A program made the translations under genes and the position numbers. The notes beneath the pieces are model-generated. The model was given only the letters and a program-made list of their open reading frames with translations, was not told the DNA's origin and ran no database searches. Below, one piece after another: positions 1 to 5,018 of a stretch of 9,914 nt of DNA (position 1 is its first letter; every line of letters starts with the position of its first letter). Source of the stretch: Chloroflexota bacterium (GTDB taxonomy: Bacteria > Chloroflexota > Anaerolineae > Anaerolineales > UBA11858); NCBI GenBank assembly GCA_003513015.1, contig DOTA01000248.1, positions 9,344 through 19,257 of the forward strand, read 5' to 3'.

Positions 1-474
1 GCCGTAATGGCCGAGGTTGACGAGGTTGAAATTGATATTCCCGATGGCGACATCAAAATGGATGTATATAAATCCGCCGGGGCGGGCGGCCAAAACGTGC
101 AAAAGAACTCCACCGCGGTGCGGTTAACGCACCTGCCCACCGGCATGGTGGTGCAATGCCAGGATGAGCGTTCGCAACTGCAAAATCGCATGCGCGCCAT
201 GAGCATCCTGCGCGCTCGTTTGTACGAAATCGAAGAAGAAAAACGGCGCAACGAAATCGAATCCGATCGCCGTTCGCAAATCGGCAGCGGTGACCGCTCT
301 GAAAAAATCCGCACCTACAATTACCCGCAATCGCGCGTCACCGACCACCGCATCAATGTTTCGGCCTACAATCTGGCTGGCGTGCTCGATGGCGATATTG
401 ATCAGTTCATTGAAGAACTCGCCACCCGCGATGAAGCCGAACGGCTGGCGGCGGCAGGCCTGGAAGATAATTAG
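1..474 (+). CDS. prfA: Peptide chain release factor 1 (RF1), C-terminal part, 5' end outside window
   Basis: RF1 reads UAA and UAG in the ribosomal A site and triggers peptidyl-tRNA hydrolysis. The reading frame is open from base 1, so the N-terminal domain and the codon-recognition region lie upstream of the window. The catalytic GGQ tripeptide is encoded at 85-93 within GAGGQNVQK. The run [16 protein letters not shown] is characteristic of RF1 rather than RF2, and the C-terminal helix ends [14 protein letters not shown] before TAG. The N after GGQ (usually H) and QK (usually NK) are variants I associate with Chloroflexota. The next gene, prmC, encodes the enzyme that methylates this GGQ glutamine. 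The ATG at 7 is internal and is not the true start. Confidence 0.95.
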   Translation, partial: AVMAEVDEVEIDIPDGDIKMDVYKSAGAGGQNVQKNSTAVRLTHLPTGMVVQCQDERSQLQNRMRAMSILRARLYEIEEEKRRNEIESDRRSQIGSGDRSEKIRTYNYPQSRVTDHRINVSAYNLAGVLDGDIDQFIEELATRDEAERLAAAGLEDN

Positions 475-502
475 TGGAGAGTGGAAAGTGGGAAGTGGAG
501 AG
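475..502 (+). repeat. Heptamer tandem repeat (four TGGRRAG units) spanning the prmC start
   Basis: Four back-to-back 7-base units follow the prfA stop codon directly: TGGAGAG, TGGAAAG, TGGGAAG, TGGAGAG. The array is purine-rich, supplies the Shine-Dalgarno-like GGAGAG at 476-481, and contains the proposed GTG start of prmC at 488. Heptanucleotide short tandem repeats are known in some bacteria such as cyanobacteria. Whether this is a member of a dispersed family cannot be seen from one copy. Confidence 0.75.
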
Positions 503-1324
503 TGTGTTGCTGATTTTCAAAGCATCATCGCAAAACAAAGCGATCTCTCCATCTTAGATGCTCAAACGCTGCTGGCGCACCTCACCGGCCGCAACCGGGC
601 CTGGCTATTGGCCCACCCCGAAGCACAGCTTAGCTCTGAGCAACAGAACGCCCTCGCCGAAGCGCTGAATCGTCTCGCAAAAGGCGAACCGCTGCCTTAC
701 CTGCTCGGTCACTGGGAATTTTACGGTTTGGACTTTACCATCACGGCCGATACGCTCATCCCCCGGCCTGAAACCGAACTGCTGGTCGAGCAAGCCCTGG
801 GCTGGCTGCAAGCGCACCCCGCTCAACGCCGCGCCGCCGATGTCGGCACCGGCTCCGGTTGCATCGCCGTCACGCTGGCCGCGCACATCCCCGATTTGCA
901 CGTCAGCGCTAGCGATATTTCTCCCGCGGCCCTGGCAGTTGCTCGCGCCAATGCCCAAAAGCACGCTGTCATCGACCGAATTAATTTTATCGAAGCTGAT
1001 TTGCTGCCCGTTCCCCTCACCCCGCTTCACCTGATATGCGCCAACCTGCCCTACATCCCCACCCAAACCCTGGCGCAGTTGGATATTTTTGGGAAGGAAC
1101 CAACCCTGGCATTGGATGGTGGCCCCAATGGATTTAGCCTGATCCGTCGATTGCTACCGCAGGCGAAACGAAATCTGGCCCGGGGTGGGCTGCTGCTCCT
1201 CGAAATCGAATCCGGCCTGGGGCAGGCCGCGTTGACCCTGACCCGTGAATATTTTCCAGAATCCGGAATCACCCTAATTCCCGATTTGGCCGGGCATGAC
1301 CGCCTGATCCGCATCGAAATTTAA
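488..1324 (+). CDS. prmC: Peptide chain release factor N5-glutamine methyltransferase
   Basis: PrmC transfers a methyl group from S-adenosylmethionine to the glutamine of the GGQ motif in RF1 and RF2, which raises termination efficiency. The protein is 278 residues from the chosen start. It has an N-terminal helical domain (DAQTLLAHLTG near residues 24-34, GEPLPYLLG, then TLIPRPETE), the SAM-binding motif DVGTGSGC (GTGSG at 120-124), and the substrate-binding motif as NLPY at 186-189 instead of the common NPPY. Upstream in-frame ATGs lie inside prfA and would add a nonsense extension, so I chose GTG at 488. That start has GGAGAG six bases upstream and places the first conserved DAQ at residue 24, close to E. 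coli PrmC. The gene starts 13 bases after the prfA stop and is probably cotranscribed with it. Confidence 0.93.
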   Translation: MGSGECVADFQSIIAKQSDLSILDAQTLLAHLTGRNRAWLLAHPEAQLSSEQQNALAEALNRLAKGEPLPYLLGHWEFYGLDFTITADTLIPRPETELLVEQALGWLQAHPAQRRAADVGTGSGCIAVTLAAHIPDLHVSASDISPAALAVARANAQKHAVIDRINFIEADLLPVPLTPLHLICANLPYIPTQTLAQLDIFGKEPTLALDGGPNGFSLIRRLLPQAKRNLARGGLLLLEIESGLGQAALTLTREYFPESGITLIPDLAGHDRLIRIEI

Positions 1325-1347
1325 ATCGAATCAATTAACTATCCCCT

Positions 1348-1965
1348 ATGAAAACCGAAATCATCTCTGCCGAACGTTCCAATGCCATTCATCATGCCCT
1401 GGATGTACTCCAAAATGGCGGTTTAGTGGCCTTTCCCACGGATACTGTCTATGGGCTGGCGGCGCCGGTTTACAATGTGGAGAGCATCGAACGTTTGTAT
1501 GTGGTCAAAGGGCGCAACAGCACCAAAGCGATTGCCGTGTTGCTGGGCAGCGTGGAAGATTTGGATAAGGTAACCGTAGACCTTTGCCCGAATGCCATTG
1601 AAGTAGCCGCACGCTTTTGGCCCGGCCCGCTAACGTTAATTGTGCCGCGGCATCCCGATTTACCCGAAATTTTAGCACCGCTGCCTACCATCGGCGTGCG
1701 CATCCCTGATCATCCGGTGGCATTGGCCTTATTGCAAGCTGCCGGGCCTTTGGCTGTCACCTCAGCAAACCTTTCGGGTGGTGAAAATACGATGACCGCC
1801 CAGCAGGTGCTGGATCAACTTGGCGGACGGATTCATCTGATTCTCGATGGGGGCAGAACCCCTGGAGGCGTGCCCTCCACCGTAGTAGATTGCACCAGCC
1901 CCGAACCTCAGGTTCTGCGCCAAGGCCCAATTTCTCTTGAGGATATCCAAGAGATTTGCGGCTAA
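1348..1965 (+). CDS. tsaC: L-threonylcarbamoyladenylate synthase (TsaC/Sua5/YrdC family, short form)
   Basis: The enzyme condenses threonine, bicarbonate and ATP to threonylcarbamoyl-AMP, the first step in t6A37 modification of ANN-decoding tRNAs. The 205 residues form a single YrdC domain without the C-terminal Sua5 domain. Visible motifs are FPTDTVYGL at 29-37, KGR at 54-56 (nucleotide binding), FWPGPLT at 90-96, GVRIP at 116-120 and SANLSG at 139-144. It begins 23 bases after the prmC stop, so it is probably the third gene of a prfA-prmC-tsaC operon, an arrangement common in bacteria. No Shine-Dalgarno sequence is apparent upstream of the ATG (the context is ATCCCCTATG), yet no better start exists. 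Confidence 0.95.
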   Translation: MKTEIISAERSNAIHHALDVLQNGGLVAFPTDTVYGLAAPVYNVESIERLYVVKGRNSTKAIAVLLGSVEDLDKVTVDLCPNAIEVAARFWPGPLTLIVPRHPDLPEILAPLPTIGVRIPDHPVALALLQAAGPLAVTSANLSGGENTMTAQQVLDQLGGRIHLILDGGRTPGGVPSTVVDCTSPEPQVLRQGPISLEDIQEICG

Positions 1966-2024
1966 ATCCGGTTTCTCACCGAATATTTAACTTCTATTCA
2001 GGCTTTATTTAGGAGTTTGCGAGA

Positions 2025-2044
2025 AAATAAAAGAGCATTCTCCT
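2025..2044 (+). repeat. Direct repeat copy A (AAATAAA..G.GCATTCTCCT type)
   Basis: Eighteen of 20 bases match copy B at 2171-2190; the differences are at the eighth and tenth positions. The invariant end is GCATTCTCCT. Both copies are also preceded within a few bases by GCGA. It sits just ahead of the inverted repeat at 2051-2092. The function is unknown. Confidence 0.7.
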
Positions 2045-2050
2045 CACTCA

Positions 2051-2092
2051 AAAGCGCCCCACGGAAATTGGGCAATTTCCAAAGGGCGCTTT
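2051..2092 (+). terminator. Nested inverted repeat after tsaC, possible terminator without a U-run
   Basis: The outer arms AAAGCGCCC (2051-2059) and GGGCGCTTT (2084-2092) pair perfectly over 9 bp. After a 3x3 internal loop, GGAAATT (2063-2069) pairs with AATTTCC (2074-2080) over a GGGC loop. It lies 85 bases after the tsaC stop, a natural place for transcription to end. The downstream sequence GGTGTTAA lacks the T-tract of a classical intrinsic terminator, so it may instead protect the mRNA 3' end or belong to a repeat family. Confidence 0.45.
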
Positions 2093-2170
2093 GGTGTTAA
2101 ATGGGTGGTGTCAAACAATCTTCATCAAACATTTATCTTTTCTTCATCCTTCATTCATGCCCGCATGCGA

Positions 2171-2190
2171 AAATAAATGTGCATTCTCCT
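2171..2190 (+). repeat. Direct repeat copy B (AAATAAA..G.GCATTCTCCT type)
   Basis: This is the second copy of the 20-base element at 2025-2044, 146 bases downstream in the same orientation, with 18 of 20 positions identical. It again precedes a long hairpin (2203-2245). Confidence 0.7.
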
Positions 2191-2202
2191 TCTAACATTC
2201 TC

Positions 2203-2245
2203 AAACGGAAAACGTGCCAAAAGTGCCTTGGCACGTTTTCCGTTT
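2203..2245 (+). repeat. Perfect 18-bp inverted repeat upstream of the DUF1684 gene
   Basis: Bases 2203-2220 and 2228-2245 are exact reverse complements over 18 positions (arm begins AAACGGAAAACG), separated by a 7-base loop AAGTGCC. The structure ends 40 bases before the DUF1684 start codon. No T-run follows on either strand. It could be a terminator of an unusual kind, a leader hairpin of the next gene, or the arm pair of a small repeat element. Its nature is undetermined, but a perfect match of this length is not chance. Confidence 0.75.
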
Positions 2246-2285
2246 ACTGGAGTAAGATTCTGTCAAATATTTTTTGGGAGACCGC

Positions 2286-2798
2286 ATGAACAATTTATCT
2301 GATTTTCGAGTTGAAAAAAACGAATTTTTCGCATCTCACCCCCAAAGTCCGCTAACGCCAGAGCAAAAACGGGAGTTTACCGGGTTGAAATACTTTCCCG
2401 AGGATGAATCCCTGCGGTTAGAGGTAGATGTCGAAGAATTTCCCGTTGCGGAACCGGTTGAAATTCAAACATCCACCGACGATGTTCGACTCTACCAACG
2501 TTTCGGGTGTTTCCGTTTCATGGTGGAAGGGCAGGAGGCCAGTTTGACGATATATGACACGGATTTTGGCTTTTTTCTGCCCTTTGTAGATGCGCTCGCC
2601 AATTCAGAGACTTATGGCGCGGGCCGTTACCTGGAACCCGAGCCGCTGGAAAACGGCAAATATTTGGTGGATTTTAACCTGGCTTACAACCCCTATTGTG
2701 CCTATAACGACCGTTACTCTTGCCCGTTGACCCCCTGGGAAAATCGGATCAGCGTGTCTATCCGGGCAGGGGAGAAAATTTTCAAACCGGTAACATAG
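2286..2798 (+). CDS. DUF1684 family protein
   Basis: The 170-residue protein matches the DUF1684 family across nearly its whole length. Visible features are SPLTPEQ (21-27) and FTGLKYFPED (31-40) near the N-terminus, a central beta-rich part, TYGAGRYL (109-116), and the signature DFNLAYNPYCAYN (129-141) followed by CPLTPWEN and AGEK. Cys138 and Cys146 lie in this conserved patch. No signal peptide or membrane segment is apparent, so it should be cytoplasmic. The biochemical function of the family is not established as far as I know. The ATG at 2286 is chosen because GGGAG (2276-2280) lies five bases ahead; a TTG at 2274 would overlap that site. It has its own terminator and no same-strand partner, so it is probably monocistronic. 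Confidence 0.92.
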   Translation: MNNLSDFRVEKNEFFASHPQSPLTPEQKREFTGLKYFPEDESLRLEVDVEEFPVAEPVEIQTSTDDVRLYQRFGCFRFMVEGQEASLTIYDTDFGFFLPFVDALANSETYGAGRYLEPEPLENGKYLVDFNLAYNPYCAYNDRYSCPLTPWENRISVSIRAGEKIFKPVT

Positions 2799-2807
2799 CT
2801 TTGAATC

Positions 2808-2846
2808 AATCAGCCCTGAGATTTGATCTCAGGGCTGATTTTTTGA
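2808..2846 (+). terminator. Intrinsic terminator of the DUF1684 gene
   Basis: A perfect 15-bp stem (AATCAGCCCTGAGAT at 2808-2822 pairing with 2826-2840) closes on the 3-base loop TTG and runs straight into a T-tract. It sits 9 bases after the DUF1684 stop. The minus-strand gene converging from the right ends at 2862, so the stem may also block read-through from that side, although the U-run exists only in the plus direction. Confidence 0.92.
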
Positions 2847-2861
2847 TAAAAAATGAAATCT

Positions 2862-3155
2862 TTAGGGGCCAGTGTAACCAGGAACACGCTTGCGGTTTTG
2901 AGCGCCACCCGCGTAGCCCGCCAGATCGGACATGAAGGCCAAGAACATCCAGAACCAATCAAATCCTTGCAGACCGTTGATTGGGGAAGCCACGATCACA
3001 AACATGAGTGTGGTCCAGGGCAGGAAGATCAGGCCCAGCAGCGGCCAATACCAGGTATTTAACACAGCTTGAACTCTTAGGGGCCAACCCAGCCAGTAAA
3101 TCATGAAGGCCAAACGAGGGCCAAAGAACAACAGGGTGGTAAAGAAACAACACAT
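2862..3155 (-). CDS. Small integral membrane protein, unknown function
   Basis: The 97-residue protein has three probable transmembrane helices: about residues 3-22, 36-56 and 66-84. It is rich in Trp and Phe, with FFGPRLAFMIYWLGWP near the start and DWFWMFLAFMSDLAGYAGGA toward the end, followed by a short basic tail. I believe similar short membrane proteins with an end such as DLAGYAGG occur in Chloroflexota, but I cannot assign a function. The start is well supported: AAGGAG (complement of 3163-3168) lies seven bases before the ATG. It is separated by about 180 bases from the upstream gene on the same strand, with repeat hairpins between, so it probably has its own promoter in the AT-rich stretch 3165-3230. 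No clean -35/-10 pair is visible there. Confidence 0.8.
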   Translation of the reverse strand: MCCFFTTLLFFGPRLAFMIYWLGWPLRVQAVLNTWYWPLLGLIFLPWTTLMFVIVASPINGLQGFDWFWMFLAFMSDLAGYAGGAQNRKRVPGYTGP

Positions 3156-3260
3156 ATTGCAGCTCCTTATTTTAAACGAATATAAATGATCTCCAACTTG
3201 CTATCTCTAAAAACCCAACAGAGGCAAATTGGTTACGAACATTAGAGATTGTCGGGAATA

Positions 3261-3285
3261 GCAGTCTGAGCCTGTCGAGGACCGC
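3261..3285 (-). repeat. Small hairpin repeat with conserved loop, copy 1 (minus orientation)
   Basis: Read on the minus strand, arms GCGGTC and GACTGC (six pairs, one of them G-U) flank the 13-base core CTCGACAGGCTCA. The core is nearly identical to those at 3290-3302 and 3938-3950, while the arms differ. It is immediately followed by copy 2 in the opposite orientation, sharing the bases GC at 3284-3285. It lies between the DUF1269 gene and the small membrane protein gene. Confidence 0.7.
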
Positions 3286-3308
3286 ACACTTCGATAAACT
3301 CAGTGTGC
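3284..3308 (+). repeat. Small hairpin repeat with conserved loop, copy 2
   Basis: Arms GCACAC (3284-3289) and GTGTGC (3303-3308) pair perfectly around the core TTCGATAAACTCA (3290-3302). The core matches the TTCGACAGGCTCA type at 10 of 13 positions. It lies 25 bases downstream of the DUF1269 stop and might serve as that gene's 3' hairpin. Confidence 0.7.
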
Positions 3309-3333
3309 TTTCTATTATTTCCGATAAAGTCCA

Positions 3334-3867
3334 TTAGGGGTTCAGTTGGCTCATGAGGGCCGCGTGGGCAGCTACGCCATGTTCACTCAGTTGCGCGCTC
3401 AAATCCGCGCTAATGTCGGCGCTAAAAATCTGGGCATCATTGGCAGATAGGGCAGCCTCGAAATTCGCGGCGCTTTGGGATTCCACAACAGTCAATAGGG
3501 CAGATGATTCTGCCGGAAGGGAGGCCACCACCTGATTAACTTGCTCGGCGGTAATGTAGCCTTCGCGTTTGCGTTTACCCACCACGCCGCCCAATAAAGC
3601 GCCCAAACCTCCCAGCACCAGCCCGATCCCGCCTGTGGCGACCCCCACAAAGGCCCCTAACAAAGCACCCGCAGCCGCACCTTTGGCGGGAGTCATACCC
3701 ACATCCTGATAGTGGATTTGCCCTTGGGCATCTTTGCGCATGGCCACGGCAGCTTGCACGCCTTGCAAACTCTCTTTTTTTTCGGTTTTCAGAATTGCTA
3801 ATGAATTTTCGGCCCCTTGCTCATCCTTGAAAACTGCGATTAAAAACTGAATAGGTTTTTCACTCAT
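3334..3867 (-). CDS. DUF1269-family protein with glycine-zipper membrane segment
   Basis: The 177-residue protein has the DUF1269 layout. An N-terminal ferredoxin-like half (QFLIAVFKDEQGAENSLAIL at 7-26, then VAMRKDAQGQIHYQDV) is followed by a Gly/Ala-rich hydrophobic hairpin at about 63-96, ending in the basic KRKRE. A second soluble half has LPAESSALLTVVE at 117-129, the stretch most typical of the family. It is probably membrane-associated through the glycine-rich segment. The function is unknown; relatives are often stress-related, which I cannot show here. I prefer ATG at 3867 (GAGGTG lies a few bases upstream) to the GTG at 3879, which overlaps that site. Hairpin repeats flank the gene on both sides, so it is probably transcribed alone. 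TACAAT (complement of 3891-3896) is a possible -10 box without a good -35. Confidence 0.87.
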   Translation of the reverse strand: MSEKPIQFLIAVFKDEQGAENSLAILKTEKKESLQGVQAAVAMRKDAQGQIHYQDVGMTPAKGAAAGALLGAFVGVATGGIGLVLGGLGALLGGVVGKRKREGYITAEQVNQVVASLPAESSALLTVVESQSAANFEAALSANDAQIFSADISADLSAQLSEHGVAAHAALMSQLNP

Positions 3868-3930
3868 CGGACACCTCACTTTCAGCTTTTATTGTACCCG
3901 GTTTTGGTGGTGACTTTGGAAGGCAAAATC

Positions 3931-3960
3931 AGCATCCTTCGACAGGCTCAGGATGCTTTT
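3931..3960. repeat. Small hairpin repeat with conserved loop, copy 3; possible terminator
   Basis: AGCATCC (3931-3937) pairs with GGATGCT (3951-3957) around the core TTCGACAGGCTCA (3938-3950). A TTTT run follows on the plus strand and a weaker GATTTT on the minus strand. It sits 8 bases beyond the stop of the minus-strand prenyl synthase gene and upstream of the DUF1269 gene, so it may end transcription of the former. The core is the same as in the two hairpins at 3261-3308 but the arms are different. Confidence 0.7.
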
Positions 3961-3968
3961 GAAGGGGC

Positions 3969-4967
3969 TTAGACCGTTGGGGATTGAGACAACCCGTTCA
4001 CATATCCATCCAGCCAGCGATTCGACCAACCCCACATGAGCGTTTGGCGCATGATTTCTTTGACATCTTGACGGGTGATTTTAACTTCACTGCGCAGCAC
4101 ATCCACGTTGTTGCGGCTGATCGCCAGGGTTTTGAGGGCGAAACATAGGGGCCAGATGCAGGCCAACCGCACGCGGTGATCCCACCAGGGGAAGGCATTA
4201 ATATACGTGATGCCATACTGCAAATGTTGTTCGGCTTTGTCAATCAACAAATTTACGATCTGGAGAGCACGGTCTTCAAAAGCGGGCAAAAAGAACTGAT
4301 CTCGGTCAATTCCTGCGGATTGAAGCATTTCTTCGGGCACAAAAACCCAACCGCGCTGATAATCGCTGCGCAAGCCACGGATCACGTTGACTGTTTGCAA
4401 CCCCAGGCCAATTTCCCGCGAGAGCGGCAACAGTTCACTGCTGCGGGCGCGAAATTGAGCGGAATACCAGGCGAAGAGGTCGGTCATCAGGTAGCCTACC
4501 AGGCCGGCAACGTAATACATGTAGTTGTCCATATCGGCCAGGGTGGCAACAAAGGGGCCATGCTGCTGCCACAGGGCCATCCCTTGGGTGGCTTCAGAGA
4601 CGCGCGAGACAATCGGGTTGCGCACCGCCGCAGGGGCGGCATCGAGGGCGGCGATTAACTCCGGAGCCTGGCGAGCCACTAAAATTTCAGGATTCTCTAT
4701 AGCGGGATCAGCGATACTGCGGACAAATTCCAGAGCCGGGATTTCCCCCTGAAGGACCTGATTCCATTGTTCCAAGAGATGGATCTTGCGCGCTGCCAGC
4801 ATTTGATCGTGATCTTCCAGGCCGTCGGATACGCGAAACAAAAGATAAGCCAGGGTGACCGGCTCGCGCAGGGGCTTGGGCAGGTAGCGAATCGAAAGCG
4901 CAAAAGTCCGGCTGACTGATCCGAGCATTTCAGAAAATGGTGAGAGGGGTCCGTTTTTGGGGATCAT
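3969..4967 (-). CDS. Squalene/phytoene synthase-like prenyl synthase
   Basis: The 332-residue protein belongs to the family that joins two prenyl diphosphates head to head to make squalene or phytoene. Motifs are closest to squalene synthase: SVSRTFALSIRYLP (17-30), the first metal-binding motif DGLED with Asp48 and Asp52, DNYMYYVAGLVG (147-158; compare the HYVAGLVG of squalene synthases), the second motif NVIRGLRSD (194-202), RGWVFVPEE, and VKITRQDV near the end. In the second motif the first Asp of DxxxD is Gly198 (codon complement of 4374-4376); Asp202 is kept. No C-terminal membrane anchor is present, so it should be soluble or peripheral. The start lacks a strong ribosome binding site. 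It lies 51 bases after glgX and is likely cotranscribed. The product (squalene, phytoene or other) cannot be decided from sequence alone. Confidence 0.85.
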   Translation of the reverse strand: MIPKNGPLSPFSEMLGSVSRTFALSIRYLPKPLREPVTLAYLLFRVSDGLEDHDQMLAARKIHLLEQWNQVLQGEIPALEFVRSIADPAIENPEILVARQAPELIAALDAAPAAVRNPIVSRVSEATQGMALWQQHGPFVATLADMDNYMYYVAGLVGYLMTDLFAWYSAQFRARSSELLPLSREIGLGLQTVNVIRGLRSDYQRGWVFVPEEMLQSAGIDRDQFFLPAFEDRALQIVNLLIDKAEQHLQYGITYINAFPWWDHRVRLACIWPLCFALKTLAISRNNVDVLRSEVKITRQDVKEIMRQTLMWGWSNRWLDGYVNGLSQSPTV

Positions 4968-5018
4968 AGCTACCGTTTAAAACACGCAACCGACCAGGCA
5001 GTTGTGATTTTATGAAAA

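Larger units (their letters stand above)
1966..2285. other. 320-base gap between tsaC and DUF1684 gene with two repeat-plus-hairpin units
   Basis: I find no convincing gene here. An open stretch beginning at 2101 has no ribosome binding site, has odd composition and runs through a perfect hairpin. The gap holds two related units, each made of a 20-base repeat (2025-2044 and 2171-2190) followed within 6 to 12 bases by a long inverted repeat (2051-2092 and 2203-2245). The remainder is AT-rich. A promoter for the DUF1684 gene should lie here. The best I can offer is TTGGCA at 2228 and TAAGAT at 2253, with a poor 19-base spacing. Confidence 0.7.

Noticed and set aside
290..487. In-frame upstream ATG extending prmC into prfA by 66 residues
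   Set aside because: The extension overlaps conserved prfA coding sequence in another frame, has no PrmC similarity and would make the protein far longer than the family.
2014..2190. Two nine-codon minus-strand mini-ORFs starting in the AGGAGAATG of each direct repeat (both beginning M-x-x-Y-F)
   Set aside because: The AGGAG is only one base from the ATG, too close for initiation, and the similarity of the peptides follows from the repeat itself.
2101..2289. 62-residue open frame in the gap before the DUF1684 gene
   Set aside because: No ribosome binding site, low-complexity composition, and it reads through the perfect inverted repeat at 2203-2245 and past the start of the real gene.
4176..4658. 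160-residue plus-strand open frame opposite the prenyl synthase, and similar frames opposite glgX
   Set aside because: Antisense shadows of strongly conserved genes, with no domain motifs or ribosome binding sites.
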